Shown piece after piece: positions 19,427 through 28,378 of a stretch of 64,000 nucleotides of DNA. The position numbers and the translations under genes are program-made. Under the pieces are notes generated by a model, which was not told the DNA's origin, ran no database searches, and saw only the letters and a list, made by a program, of their open reading frames with translations. Numbering within the stretch: the first letter of the stretch is position 1; every line of letters starts with the position of its first letter. The stretch is from Paracoccus laeviglucosivorans (GTDB lineage Bacteria > Pseudomonadota > Alphaproteobacteria > Rhodobacterales > Rhodobacteraceae), in the NCBI RefSeq assembly GCF_900182695.1, contig NZ_FXTK01000001.1, positions 348,178 through 412,177 of the forward strand. Direction: 5' to 3'.

Positions 19427-21084
19427 GCGCGGCTCAGCGACGCCTCGCCCGCCGCGCGGGTCTGGGACAAGGTGGCCGTGGTGGTCAGGGCCTCGGGGTC
19501 CAGCTGCAGCTCGATCACCGACAGCGTTCCGGCATCGCGGGCGCGGGCGAATGCTGCCGCGAATTGTGCCTGATCGGTCACCCGCTCGCCATGGCCGCCA
19601 TAGGCGCGGGCCAGCGCGGCAAAGTCCGGGTTCGCCAGATCGGTGCCAGACACGCGGCCGGGATAGGTCTTTTCCTGATGCATCCGTATCGTGCCGTAAC
19701 GCCCGTTATTGGCCACGATCACGATGACCGCCGCTCCATATTGCGCCGCCGTCGAAAGCTCGTTCAACGTCATCTGGATGCAGCCATCGCCCGCCATGCA
19801 GATCACCTCGCGGTCGGGGTGCTGCAACTTGGCGGCAATTGCGGCGGGCAACCCATATCCCATCGACCCCGAGGTGGGCGCAAGCTGCGTCCCGAAGCGA
19901 CGAAAGCAGTAATAGCGGTGGATAAAGCTGGCGTAATTCCCCGCGCCATTGGTGATGATCGCGTCATCGGGCAGGTTTTCGGACAGCCAGCGCACGGTGT
20001 CCTCCATCCGCACGGCGCCGGGGGTGGGCCTGGGCTTTTGCCAATCCTCATGGGCCGCGCGCAATTCCGCGGTCCAATCGTCCCAGCGGCGATGGGCGGG
20101 GATATCGGCCAATGCCGCCACCACCTCGCGCGGGTCGGCGACCAGCCCCGGATCGGGACGCCACAGATGCCCCAATTCGTCGGGCGAGGGGTGGATGTGG
20201 ATCACCCGCGCATGTGGCCGGGTCGGGTCCATCAGCTCATATCCCCGCGTCAGCGTGTCGCCCAGTCGCGACCCCAGCGACAGGATGCAATCGGCCTTTT
20301 GCAGCGCCTGTCCCAGAACCGGGTTCGACCCCACGCCCAGATCGCCCACGTAATTGGGATGGGCATTGTCCATATGGCCCTGACGCCGGAACGGTGCCGC
20401 GACCGGCAGCCCCCACGCGGCGGCAAAGCGCGCCAGATCGTCGGCCGCCTGCTGCGACCAGACCGAGCCGCCGGGGACGACCAGCGGCCGCGCAGCCCGC
20501 GCCAGCGCATCGGCCACCGCTTTGACCGAAGCCGGCGCGACGGCGCGCAACGGCGCGGCCGGGGCAGCAATATCGGGAACCTCGGCGCGGGCGGACAGCA
20601 TGTCTTCGGGCAGCGCCAGCACCACCGGACCCGGACGGCCCGACATCGCCAGATGAAATGCGCGGCTGATATATTCGGGCAAACGCTCGGTCTGGTCGAT
20701 CTGCGCCACCCATTTCGCCAGACCGCCGAACATGGTGCGGTAGTCCACCTCCTGGAACGCCTCGCGGTCGCGGTCGCCCCGTGCAATCTGGCCCACGAAC
20801 AGGATCATCGGGGTCGAATCCTGCATCGCGACATGCACACCCGCGCTGGCATTGGTGGCCCCCGGCCCGCGCGTGACAAAGGCCACGCCGGGCTGGCCGG
20901 TCATCTTGCCCTGCGCCTCGGCCATCATGGCAGCGGCACCTTCGTGACGGCACACGATGTTCTGGATCCCCGAGGCGTGCAGCCCGTCCAACGCCGCCAG
21001 AAAGCTTTCGCCCGGAACCGAAAACACCCGGCCCACACCGTTCGCTTTCAGGGCATCGACCAGAATTTGACCACCGTGGCGCAT
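19423..21084 (-). CDS. Thiamine pyrophosphate-dependent enzyme, acetolactate synthase-like
   Basis: This 553-residue protein has the three-domain architecture of the acetohydroxyacid synthase/pyruvate decarboxylase group. The N-terminal PYR domain has the catalytic Glu in VCRHEGAAAMMAEAQG, a central NAD/FAD-like domain follows, and the C-terminal PP domain carries the TPP motif GDGCIQMTLNELSTA ending in ANN. It resembles acetolactate synthase large-subunit homologues, but no small regulatory subunit is adjacent, so a role outside branched-chain synthesis is possible. The start at 21084 has a GAGAGGA ribosome site; a longer frame upstream would run through the divergent phosphatase gene. Substrate is not determined. 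Confidence 0.85.
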   Translation of the reverse strand: MRHGGQILVDALKANGVGRVFSVPGESFLAALDGLHASGIQNIVCRHEGAAAMMAEAQGKMTGQPGVAFVTRGPGATNASAGVHVAMQDSTPMILFVGQIARGDRDREAFQEVDYRTMFGGLAKWVAQIDQTERLPEYISRAFHLAMSGRPGPVVLALPEDMLSARAEVPDIAAPAAPLRAVAPASVKAVADALARAARPLVVPGGSVWSQQAADDLARFAAAWGLPVAAPFRRQGHMDNAHPNYVGDLGVGSNPVLGQALQKADCILSLGSRLGDTLTRGYELMDPTRPHARVIHIHPSPDELGHLWRPDPGLVADPREVVAALADIPAHRRWDDWTAELRAAHEDWQKPRPTPGAVRMEDTVRWLSENLPDDAIITNGAGNYASFIHRYYCFRRFGTQLAPTSGSMGYGLPAAIAAKLQHPDREVICMAGDGCIQMTLNELSTAAQYGAAVIVIVANNGRYGTIRMHQEKTYPGRVSGTDLANPDFAALARAYGGHGERVTDQAQFAAAFARARDAGTLSVIELQLDPEALTTTATLSQTRAAGEASLSRA

Positions 21085-21169
21085 TGTCACACATCCTCTC
21101 CTTGTCTTCCCCGGACTGTGGGCTAGCTTGCATCGGTCAGGCAACCCGTGCCTGTCGATGAAGGTGAAA

Positions 21170-21640
21170 ATGCGCAAACCATCCGTCCTGTTCGTCTGTC
21201 TGGGAAACATCTGCCGCTCGCCCCTGGCCGAAGGCGCGATGCGCGCCGCCGCAGATGCGCGCGGGGCCGAGCTGCGCATCGATTCCGCAGGGACGGGCGA
21301 TTGGCATGTGGGCAGCGAACCCGACCGCCGCGCGCAGGCCGTGGCGAAAAAGCACGGGGTGGATATTTCGCGGCTGCGCGCGCGGCAGGTGCGCCCGCAG
21401 GATTTCCGCGACTTCGATCACATCGTGGCGATGGACGCGCAGAACCTGTCCGATCTGCGCGGCGCGGCACCGATGGGCACCCGCGCGACGCTTTCGCTTT
21501 TGCTGGACCATGTGCCGGGCCGCGAAGGCCAATCGGTCGCCGACCCCTATTTCGGCGAGGCGGCGGGCTTTGATACCACATGGCAGGACGTATCGCTGGG
21601 CGTGCAGGCGTTGTTGCCCAAACTGCACAGCCGCGACTAA
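21170..21640 (+). CDS. Low-molecular-weight protein tyrosine phosphatase
   Basis: The 156-residue enzyme shows the P-loop CLGNICRSPLAEG near its N-terminus (nucleophilic Cys and Arg) and the general-acid Asp in DPYFGEAAGF near its C-terminus; its length is standard. LMW phosphatases remove phosphate from tyrosine, in bacteria often on exopolysaccharide kinases; related arsenate reductases lack the DP motif seen here. Two in-frame ATGs are possible: 21170, with AAGG a few bases upstream, and 21158. It is read away from the TPP enzyme gene. No tyrosine kinase gene is visible in the window. Confidence 0.9.
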   Translation: MRKPSVLFVCLGNICRSPLAEGAMRAAADARGAELRIDSAGTGDWHVGSEPDRRAQAVAKKHGVDISRLRARQVRPQDFRDFDHIVAMDAQNLSDLRGAAPMGTRATLSLLLDHVPGREGQSVADPYFGEAAGFDTTWQDVSLGVQALLPKLHSRD

Positions 21641-21648
21641 CCGGGCAC

Positions 21649-21674
21649 GGCTGTCTTGCAGATGCAAGACAGCC
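21649..21674. repeat. Perfect 12-bp inverted repeat after the phosphatase gene
   Basis: GGCTGTCTTGCA and its exact reverse complement are separated by only two bases (GA), 8 bases after the phosphatase stop and 48 bases before the next start. No T-run follows, so a standard intrinsic terminator is not certain; it could also be a processed RNA hairpin or a protein-binding site. Confidence 0.6.
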
Positions 21675-21722
21675 CCGATAAACCGCTGAAAGGACAAGAA
21701 AACACCTTTCACGGACATATTC

Positions 21723-22088
21723 ATGAAGCCAATTTTCATCGGACTTGCCATGCTGGCCCTGACGGGCGCAACCACCGCAGACGCCATGACCAAGGCCGAG
21801 CGTCGGCAGGAACTGATCAACAGCGTCCTGCCCCCCGAAGACCGCCCCGGCATCGATTTTCTGTTCCCGATGGAGGCGGGCGGGTTCCTTTCGACATTCG
21901 AGATCGCCTATTTCCCCGAAATCGTCAGCGACCGCGAAGTGCAGGCCCGCATCGCCAAGATCTGCAAGGCGAATGGCGTTCAGGGACCGCTGCATGTGCG
22001 GCGCCCCGTCAAGCCGCGAAGCGTCAAGACGGCGGATGGCAGCACGCGCATCGTCCATAGCACTACGCTAAGCTGCTTTGGCCGCTGA
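21723..22088 (+). CDS. Small secreted protein of unknown function
   Basis: The 121-residue product starts with a typical signal peptide (MKPIFIGLAMLALTGATTADA, cleavage probably after ADA), leaving about 100 mature residues. The mature part has two cysteines (one in AKICKANG, one in LSCFGR near the end) that could form a disulfide in the periplasm. I recognise no domain. It lies between the phosphatase gene and smpB in the same direction, but spacing and the hairpin upstream suggest its own transcript. Codon use is like its neighbours. Confidence 0.65.
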   Translation: MKPIFIGLAMLALTGATTADAMTKAERRQELINSVLPPEDRPGIDFLFPMEAGGFLSTFEIAYFPEIVSDREVQARIAKICKANGVQGPLHVRRPVKPRSVKTADGSTRIVHSTTLSCFGR

Positions 22089-22154
22089 TCCCAAGGTGCT
22101 GGACATGCCCCAAGCCTTTACAGGCGGGCCTGTCCACCCTATCTGTGGCCGATC

Positions 22155-22625
22155 ATGGCCACCAAGTCCGATCCGAATTATAAAATCATCGCCGAAAACC
22201 GCCGGGCGCGGTTCGATTACTTCATCGAAAACGACCTTGAGGCAGGCATCATCCTGACCGGCTCCGAGGTGAAAAGCCTGCGCACCGGCCAGTCGAACAT
22301 CGCCGAAAGCTATGCCTCGGTCGAGGATGGCGAATTGTGGCTGATCAACGGCTATATCGCCGCCTATAAGCAGGCGGGGGTTTTCGGGCATGAAGAACGC
22401 CGCAAGCGCAAGCTTCTGGTGTCGCGCAAGGAACTGGCGCGGCTGTGGCAGGCCATCGGGCGCGAAGGCATGACGCTGGTTCCGCTGGTGATGTATTTCA
22501 ACGATCGCGGCAAGGTGAAGCTGAAAATCGGCGTCGCCAAGGGCAAGAAAGCCCATGACAAGCGCGAAACCGAGGCCAAGCGCGACTGGGGTCGCGAGAA
22601 ACAGCGCCTGCTGAAGCAGGGCTGA
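22155..22625 (+). CDS. smpB: SsrA-binding protein SmpB
   Basis: This 156-residue protein is a full-length SmpB, the partner of tmRNA in trans-translation. Diagnostic stretches are [17 protein letters not shown] at the N-terminus, [19 protein letters not shown], and the basic C-terminal helix [20 protein letters not shown] that enters the mRNA channel of stalled ribosomes. The tmRNA gene itself is not in this window. It stands alone, with 66 bases upstream and a small hairpin (22668-22683) downstream before sseA. With arfB at 17104, both a primary and a backup ribosome-rescue factor are encoded within 6 kb. Confidence 0.96.
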   Translation: MATKSDPNYKIIAENRRARFDYFIENDLEAGIILTGSEVKSLRTGQSNIAESYASVEDGELWLINGYIAAYKQAGVFGHEERRKRKLLVSRKELARLWQAIGREGMTLVPLVMYFNDRGKVKLKIGVAKGKKAHDKRETEAKRDWGREKQRLLKQG

Positions 22626-22697
22626 CCCTTCGGCCATTGCAGCCCGCCCCCTGTCCGGTTAGACGGGTGACGCTTTTGCGTCAGTCGGGGGGTAGGC

Positions 22698-23558
22698 ATG
22701 ACGAGCGAATTCAACGATCCCGGTATGCTGGTTTCGACCGCATGGCTGGCCGCGCATCTGAACGACCCCGATCTGCGCGTCATCGACGCCACGTGGTTCC
22801 TTGCGCCGGGCCGCGACGCCCGCGCGGAATACGAAGCGGCACATATTCCCGGTGCGCGGTTCTTCGATCTGGACGACATCTCGGACAAGCGCAGCGCCCT
22901 GCCCCATATGGCCCCCCCGGTCGAGATGTTCATCAGCCGGATGCGCGCCATGGGCATCGGCGACGGGCATCAGGTCATCATCTATGACAACTCGCCGCTG
23001 CATTCGGCCAATCGCGTCTGGTGGACCTTTCGCCTGATGGGCAAGACCAATGTGGCCGTGCTGGATGGCGGGCTTGCGAAATGGCAGGCCGAGGGGCACC
23101 CGGTCGAAGACCTGTGCCCGCTGATGCGCGACCGCCATATCACTGTGCAGCGTCAGGCGGGGCTGGTGCGCGACGTGACGCAGGTTGCCGCCGCCAGCAA
23201 GCTGGGCTCGCATGAGATCGTGGATGCCCGCGCCGCGAACCGCTTCCGGGGCGAAGCGCCCGAGCCGCGGGCCGGCCTGCGTTCGGGCCATATCCCGAAT
23301 TCCAAGAACCTGCCCTGGGAACGCCTGTTCAACTCTGACGGCACGCTGAAAGCGCCCGACGCGCTGCGGGCCGAATTTCAGGCGGCGGGCGTGGACCTGA
23401 CCAAACCCGTCATCGCCACCTGCGGGTCCGGCGTTTCGGCCGCGTCGCTGTTTCTGGCGCTGGAACGCATCGGACACGCCGATCATTCGCTTTACGACGG
23501 AAGCTGGGCCGAATGGGGCAGCTTCCCGGACCTTAAAATCGCAACCGGAGACGCATGA
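22698..23558 (+). CDS. sseA: 3-mercaptopyruvate/thiosulfate sulfurtransferase
   Basis: The 286-residue enzyme has two rhodanese domains. The N-terminal one is structural (VIDATWFLAPGRDARAEYE), and the C-terminal one holds the active-site loop TCGSGVSAAS with the persulfide-forming Cys. The CGSGV loop and length fit 3-mercaptopyruvate sulfurtransferase, which passes sulfur from mercaptopyruvate to thiols or cyanide. The stop overlaps the start region of the downstream aminotransferase gene (ATGATG). Pairing is sensible because aspartate/cysteine aminotransferases can make mercaptopyruvate; that link is inferred. Confidence 0.92.
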   Translation: MTSEFNDPGMLVSTAWLAAHLNDPDLRVIDATWFLAPGRDARAEYEAAHIPGARFFDLDDISDKRSALPHMAPPVEMFISRMRAMGIGDGHQVIIYDNSPLHSANRVWWTFRLMGKTNVAVLDGGLAKWQAEGHPVEDLCPLMRDRHITVQRQAGLVRDVTQVAAASKLGSHEIVDARAANRFRGEAPEPRAGLRSGHIPNSKNLPWERLFNSDGTLKAPDALRAEFQAAGVDLTKPVIATCGSGVSAASLFLALERIGHADHSLYDGSWAEWGSFPDLKIATGDA

Positions 23559-24742
23559 TGCTGGGCAACCTGAAACCGCAAGCCCCCGACAAGATCCTTG
23601 CCCTGATGGGCGAATACCGGGCCGATCCCCGTCAGGGCAAGATCGACCTTGGCGTTGGGGTCTACAAGGATGCGACCGGCCACACCCCCATCATGCGCGC
23701 CGTCCTTGAGGCGGAAAAGCGGATGCTGGAAACCGAGACCACCAAGACCTATGCCGGTCTGGCGGGTGAGCCGGACTTTCAGAAAGCCATGGGGGATATG
23801 ATCCTGGGCGCGGGCTACAAAGCCCAGACGACCGCCTCGCTGGCGACCGTGGGCGGTACGGGCGCGATCCGTCAGGCGCTGGAACTGGCCCGCATGGCCA
23901 ATCCCGATCTGCGCGTGTTCGTCAGCGACCCGACCTGGCCGAACCACGTGTCGATCATGAACTTCATGGGCCTGCCCATCGTCAACTACCGCTATTTCGA
24001 CAATGCCACCCGCGCGGTCGATTTCGACGCGATGAAGGCCGACATCTCGGCCGCGAAAAAGGGTGATGTGGTCCTGTTGCATGGCTGCTGCCACAACCCG
24101 ACCGGCGCGAACCTGACGCTGGAGCAATGGACCGAGGTCGCGACCATTCTGGAAGCCAACGGCGCGACCCCGCTGATCGACCTTGCCTATCAGGGCTTCG
24201 GTGACGGGCTTGAGGAAGACGCGGCAGGCACGCGCCTGATCGCCGACCGCATTCCCGAAGTGCTGATCGCCGCGTCGTGCAGCAAGAACTTCGGCATCTA
24301 TCGCGAACGCACCGGCATTCTGCTGGCGCTGTGCGCCGATACGGCGACCAGGGATCTGGCGCAGGGCGCCATGGCCTTCCTGAACCGCCAGACCTATTCC
24401 TTCCCGCCCTTCCACGGCGCCAAGATCGTGGCGACGGTGCTGAACGACGCGGGCCTGCGTGCCGATTGGCAAGCCGAGCTTGAGGAAGTGCGCGGCGGTA
24501 TGCTGCGCCTGCGCGAACAGCTGGCCCGCGAATTGCGTGATCTGTCGGGCTCGGACCGCTTCGACTTCATCGCGGCACATCGCGGCATGTTCTCGCGCCT
24601 TGGTGCGACGCCGGAACAGGTGGCCAAGATGCGCGACGAATTCGCCATCTACATGGTCGGCGATTCGCGCCTGAACATCGCGGGCCTGAATGACCAGACC
24701 GTGCCAGTGCTTGCCCGCGCGATCATCGAGGCAGGCGTCTAA
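23558..24742 (+). CDS. tyrB: Aromatic amino acid/aspartate aminotransferase, class I
   Basis: The 394-residue PLP enzyme belongs to the aspartate/tyrosine aminotransferase group (Ia-type, as AspC/TyrB). It has the N-terminal IDLGVGVYKDATGHTPIM, the Schiff-base lysine in SCSKNFGIYRERTG, HGCCHNPTGANLT, and the C-terminal carboxylate-binding Arg near GDSRLNIAGLN. It moves amino groups between aspartate or aromatic amino acids and 2-oxoglutarate. Two overlapping ATGs (23555 and 23558) are possible; GGAG is better spaced for 23558. It follows sseA directly and ends before a strong terminator. The exact substrate preference (Asp or aromatic) is unresolved. Confidence 0.88.
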   Translation: MLGNLKPQAPDKILALMGEYRADPRQGKIDLGVGVYKDATGHTPIMRAVLEAEKRMLETETTKTYAGLAGEPDFQKAMGDMILGAGYKAQTTASLATVGGTGAIRQALELARMANPDLRVFVSDPTWPNHVSIMNFMGLPIVNYRYFDNATRAVDFDAMKADISAAKKGDVVLLHGCCHNPTGANLTLEQWTEVATILEANGATPLIDLAYQGFGDGLEEDAAGTRLIADRIPEVLIAASCSKNFGIYRERTGILLALCADTATRDLAQGAMAFLNRQTYSFPPFHGAKIVATVLNDAGLRADWQAELEEVRGGMLRLREQLARELRDLSGSDRFDFIAAHRGMFSRLGATPEQVAKMRDEFAIYMVGDSRLNIAGLNDQTVPVLARAIIEAGV

Positions 24743-24760
24743 GCCCAAAACGACAAAAGC

Positions 24761-24791
24761 AAAGGCCCGGTCAGCGCGACCGGGCCTTTTT
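24761..24791 (+). terminator. Intrinsic terminator after sseA-aminotransferase
   Basis: A 12-bp stem (AAAGGCCCGGTC / GACCGGGCCTTT) with a five-base loop is followed by a short T-run. It lies 18 bases after the aminotransferase stop and separates it from the convergent coiled-coil protein gene. Confidence 0.9.
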
Positions 24792-24805
24792 GCGTTTCGG
24801 CGGGC

Positions 24806-25135
24806 TTATTTCTTGGTCAGCTTGCGGTCGATATATTCCCGCAGCTCCTCGATCTCGGTCTGGCTTTCGGCCAGTTGATCCTGCGCGGCCCGCAGTTCCG
24901 ATTCCGCCGTGCCCAGTTTCGCGACCAGATCGGCCTCGCGCTCCTCAAGCTCGGTCACGGCCTTGTCGCGCGCCTCCTCGGCGTCGTGCAGCTGCTGGGC
25001 CATCTTTTCCAGCTCGCCCATATCGGCGCGGGTGACGCGCGACAGGCGGTGGATCAACCAGCTTGCAAACCAGCCCAAGATGAAAGCGGCGAACAGGATG
25101 ATCGCGGTGGCGATGATGAATTCGTTGCGGTCCAT
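24806..25135 (-). CDS. Single-pass membrane protein with cytoplasmic coiled coil, unknown
   Basis: This 109-residue protein has one N-terminal membrane helix (IIATAIILFAAFILGWFASWLI), a short basic stretch (RLSRVTR), then an uninterrupted Glu/Ala/Leu-rich heptad region of about 65 residues that should form a coiled coil, ending in KLTKK. Basic residues directly after the helix suggest that the coiled coil is in the cytoplasm. The gene starts 18 bases after the OmpA-family gene and is probably co-transcribed with it, suggesting an envelope-linked or scaffolding role. I do not recognise a named family. Confidence 0.7.
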   Translation of the reverse strand: MDRNEFIIATAIILFAAFILGWFASWLIHRLSRVTRADMGELEKMAQQLHDAEEARDKAVTELEEREADLVAKLGTAESELRAAQDQLAESQTEIEELREYIDRKLTKK

Positions 25136-25153
25136 GTCGTTTCCCGGATTGGT

Positions 25154-27352
25154 CTATTCGGCAGCGTCGGGTGTCGGCGCGGGCACGCCCAGCGGTACGA
25201 TCGCGGGCAGCACGGCTGCGGGGATGGCGGATTGCGCCTGTTCGGGGCTGCCCTCGTTATTGTCGGGGAAGGCGGCCTGACTTGCAGGAACGGTCAGCGC
25301 ATCGGTGATCCGCAGCAGCATCTCGCCGTCGATCGCGGCGCTGGCGGGCAGGGTCGCGGCGGCTTCGGGCGGCAGCTCCGCACTGGCCCCGCCGGACCCC
25401 GGCGCGGGCAGCAGCCCGCCGATCGCCCCGGTCGCGGCAACCGACGCAGCCCGCGCCTGTTTCTGCGCCGTGATTTCGGCGGTCTCGGTCACGCCCGAAA
25501 CCTTTTCCGCAGGTGCGGGCGTTTCGGTGACGACCGGATCGTCGGCCAGCAGGGTGAATTCGATCCGCCGGTTCGCCTCGCGCCCCGCATCGGTTTCGTT
25601 ATCCGCGACGGGTTGGCTTTCACCGTAACCCTTGGCGGTCATATAGGTCACGTCCACGCCATGCTCGCGCATCGCGTCCAGCACCGCCTGCGCCCGCGCG
25701 CGCGACAGTTCGGCATTCATCTCCTCGCGGCCCTGACTGTCGGTATGGCCGCCCAGTTCGATCCGGTAATCGCTGCAATTCTGCATCGTCGCGGACATGC
25801 GCCCCAGGGTATCCGCCGGATCGCCCGCGATGACCGATTTGTTCGGCTCGAACCCGATTTCGGACTCCTTCATCGCCGCGTTCAGCTGATCCACGCATTC
25901 CAACCCCGAGGGCAGGCCCAGCAGCGGATCCAGCCGCCGATCATAGCGGATCGCCAGTTCATAGCGCGCGCCCGCGCCCAGCCGCTTGGAAAGCCGTGCC
26001 GCCGCCGCGTCCGAGGCGGTCTGACTGCCCGATACGCCGTTCAGCCGGATCATGTCAGGCGACACGGTGACCTTGCCGTGGTCCAGCCCGTCCAATGCCT
26101 CGATCGCGCCAATGGCACGCATGGTCCAGCCATCGGGCACGCCGGGATCGACCCGCAGTGCCGAATCGACCGTGCCAAAGCGCGACCGCGCCAGACTTTC
26201 GACCGCCTCGCGCATCCGGTCGTCGCCGATACGCCCGCGCAGCATCACGGTGCCCGCATTGACGGTCGCAGCAAATTCCGCCGGACCCTGCGGCAGATCG
26301 GCCTTTTGCTCATGTTCGGTCGTCAGGGTAAAGGCCGCAGGCAGCGCTCCTTCCAACCGGCCCACCGCTTCGTCGAAGGCTTGGGCGGTGATGTCGGCGG
26401 GGGCAAACAGCGCGACATCGGTATCGGACAGGGTGACCCAGCCCGCGCCAAGCGCATCCACCGCCTCGATGGCCGGAACTGCGGCATCGGCCCAGCGGTT
26501 GCTGGGTGCCCCAAGGCCAAGCGTGCATTGCGGCTCGGGCTTGATGCCTGCGTCGGTCCCGGCTTTCAGGATACGGGCCCGCGCGCCTTCGCTATCGGCG
26601 GCACAGGCATCGAAACGCGCACCCGCGCCGTCTTTCACAAAGCGCAGGGTAAAGGGCGCGATGACGGGGCGCGGTGCCGACACCTCGGCATCCAGCGTCA
26701 CACCGGCGGGCTTGGCGCGTTGCAGCGCCACTTCCAGATCGTGCTTTTCGCGCGGGCCGTCCGCCACGGCACGCACAACGACCTTGCCCGGCGTGACCGA
26801 GACCTTGGCCCGCCGCGCCAGCTCGGTCGATCTAAGCCCGAACTGATAGGCGGCATCCCAGCCCTGCGGCACCGGATAATCCGCCGTTTCGACCAGATTC
26901 GAGATATTGGCGACACCCGTGCGCTGGTTCAGCGCCATCGCCATGGCATTGTGGTTCATCGCCGCCGGAACCAGCCCGACGATCGAGATGCTGTCGTCAT
27001 TGCGCAAAAGCTCGATGCCAAAGGCGGGCATCTCCATATCGGCGCGCGCCTTGACCTGCATCTGGTCCAGAACGCGCCCTTCCTCGACCACGGTGGCGGC
27101 GCGGGAACGGGCGCGGAAACGCTGCACCTCATCGGGGGCGGTGCCGGTCAGGCGCACCTGCAGCCCGTCGGTCTGCACGGTCACCCAGTCATATCCACCC
27201 AGACGCAGGGCTTCGGCCACATCCGCGGCCGAGCGGTCTTCGATGAAATCAGCGGCAGCGCGCGCGGACAGGAAGGACAGGCCTCCGGCAGCGGCAAGGG
27301 CAAGCAGGCTGGCGACCACGACAGTGCCGCGGCGCGATCCAGAATTGGCCAT
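25154..27352 (-). CDS. Large OmpA-family protein with BON-like repeats
   Basis: The 732-residue product has an N-terminal signal or anchor (VVVASLLALAAAGGLSFLSA) and about 450 residues of repeated alpha/beta modules resembling BON domains (VTVQTDGLQVRLTGTAP, VSVTPGKVVVRAVADG, VNAGTVMLRGRIGDD). An OmpA C-terminal peptidoglycan-binding domain follows at roughly residues 485-600, with GGHTDSQGREEMNAELSRAR and GYGESQPVADN. A low-complexity Ala/Pro tail of about 130 residues ends it. It probably tethers the envelope to peptidoglycan. The start at 27352 puts the signal at the N-terminus; an upstream in-frame extension was rejected. It is followed by the coiled-coil protein gene and preceded by ubiA, all leftward. 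Confidence 0.85.
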   Translation of the reverse strand: MANSGSRRGTVVVASLLALAAAGGLSFLSARAAADFIEDRSAADVAEALRLGGYDWVTVQTDGLQVRLTGTAPDEVQRFRARSRAATVVEEGRVLDQMQVKARADMEMPAFGIELLRNDDSISIVGLVPAAMNHNAMAMALNQRTGVANISNLVETADYPVPQGWDAAYQFGLRSTELARRAKVSVTPGKVVVRAVADGPREKHDLEVALQRAKPAGVTLDAEVSAPRPVIAPFTLRFVKDGAGARFDACAADSEGARARILKAGTDAGIKPEPQCTLGLGAPSNRWADAAVPAIEAVDALGAGWVTLSDTDVALFAPADITAQAFDEAVGRLEGALPAAFTLTTEHEQKADLPQGPAEFAATVNAGTVMLRGRIGDDRMREAVESLARSRFGTVDSALRVDPGVPDGWTMRAIGAIEALDGLDHGKVTVSPDMIRLNGVSGSQTASDAAAARLSKRLGAGARYELAIRYDRRLDPLLGLPSGLECVDQLNAAMKESEIGFEPNKSVIAGDPADTLGRMSATMQNCSDYRIELGGHTDSQGREEMNAELSRARAQAVLDAMREHGVDVTYMTAKGYGESQPVADNETDAGREANRRIEFTLLADDPVVTETPAPAEKVSGVTETAEITAQKQARAASVAATGAIGGLLPAPGSGGASAELPPEAAATLPASAAIDGEMLLRITDALTVPASQAAFPDNNEGSPEQAQSAIPAAVLPAIVPLGVPAPTPDAAE

Positions 27353-27412
27353 CAGGGGACCTTGGGCTGTTTCGGACTTGGCGCATGTAACCCCACGCCG
27401 CCGATTCCGCAA

Positions 27413-28363
27413 TCAGACCAGCCCCGCCAAGGCAAGAAACAGCGCAACAATCAGACCTGCATCGCGATTGGACCGGAACAGCCGCAGGCAACCCGCCCCG
27501 TCATGCATGTCGAACCGCCTGAGTTGCCACGCAAGATGCGCCGCAAACGCCGCAATCCCCACGAATGCCAGCAGCAGGCCCAGCCCGCTTGCCCCCGTCG
27601 CCAGAACGGAAAGTGACAACAAAGTGACCGCGCCCGCCCCGAACCACAGCAGGTATTTCCCGGAATTCTGGCCAAACAGCCGGGCGGTGGACTTCACGCC
27701 GATCAAGGCGTCGTCCTCGGCATCCTGATGGGCATAGATAGTGTCATAGAAAATCGTCCACGCGATGCCCGCGACCCAAGCCAGCACCGGCGCAGGCCCG
27801 ACGCTGCCCATATGCGCCGCCCATGCCAGCAAGACACCCCAGTTGAAGGCCAGCCCCAGAAACACCTGCGGCCACCACGTGAACCGCTTGGCAAAGGGAT
27901 AGATCGCCACCAGCCCCAGCGAGGCGATGCCCAGAATGATCGCGGCCTTGCCCAACGTCAGCAGGATGACGAAACCGGCCAGCGACTGCGCCACCATCCA
28001 AACGACCGCGCCCCGCACCGTGACCTGCCCCGAAGGGATGGGCCGCGACCGCGTGCGCGCCACCTTGTCGTCGATATGGCGGTCGGTGATGTCGTTCCAC
28101 GTGCAGCCCGCGCCGCGCATCAGGCAGGCGCCCAGACCGCAGGCAAGGGCGATCCACAGATCGCGCCAGCTTGGCGCATCGGCCAGCATCGCAAGCCCGA
28201 TCCCCCACCAGCAGGGCAGCAGCAAAAGCCATGTCCCGATGGGCCGGTCGGCCCGCGACAGGCGCAGCCACGGACGCCAGTCCGGCGGGGCGTGGCGGTC
28301 CACCCAGTTATCCGCCGGCGCATCTGCAACCGAGGTCTCTGGCATCTGGCGGTCGGTCTGCAT
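27413..28363 (-). CDS. ubiA: 4-hydroxybenzoate octaprenyltransferase
   Basis: The product (316 residues from this start) is a polytopic UbiA-type prenyltransferase, which joins a polyprenyl chain to 4-hydroxybenzoate in ubiquinone synthesis. Both Asp-rich Mg-diphosphate motifs are present: NDITDRHIDDKVARTRSRP and DTIYAHQDAEDDALIGVKS. About 45 hydrophilic residues precede the first membrane helix. The start is uncertain: ATG at 28363 lies only 15 bases from the divergent rsmE start, and 28345 is an alternative; neither has a strong ribosome site. The divergent arrangement with rsmE leaves almost no room, so promoters must overlap the coding ends. Confidence 0.93.
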   Translation of the reverse strand: MQTDRQMPETSVADAPADNWVDRHAPPDWRPWLRLSRADRPIGTWLLLLPCWWGIGLAMLADAPSWRDLWIALACGLGACLMRGAGCTWNDITDRHIDDKVARTRSRPIPSGQVTVRGAVVWMVAQSLAGFVILLTLGKAAIILGIASLGLVAIYPFAKRFTWWPQVFLGLAFNWGVLLAWAAHMGSVGPAPVLAWVAGIAWTIFYDTIYAHQDAEDDALIGVKSTARLFGQNSGKYLLWFGAGAVTLLSLSVLATGASGLGLLLAFVGIAAFAAHLAWQLRRFDMHDGAGCLRLFRSNRDAGLIVALFLALAGLV

Positions 28364-28378
28364 ATCCTGCGCCCCATC

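Noticed and set aside
22668..22683. TGACGC-TTTT-GCGTCA hairpin before sseA as an smpB terminator
   Set aside because: The stem is only 6 bp and no T-run follows; it could be incidental.
24875..27616. A 913-codon rightward open frame opposite the OmpA-family gene
   Set aside because: Same antisense artefact; the protein would be low-complexity Arg/His/Gly with no domain, whereas the leftward frame has a signal peptide and an OmpA domain.
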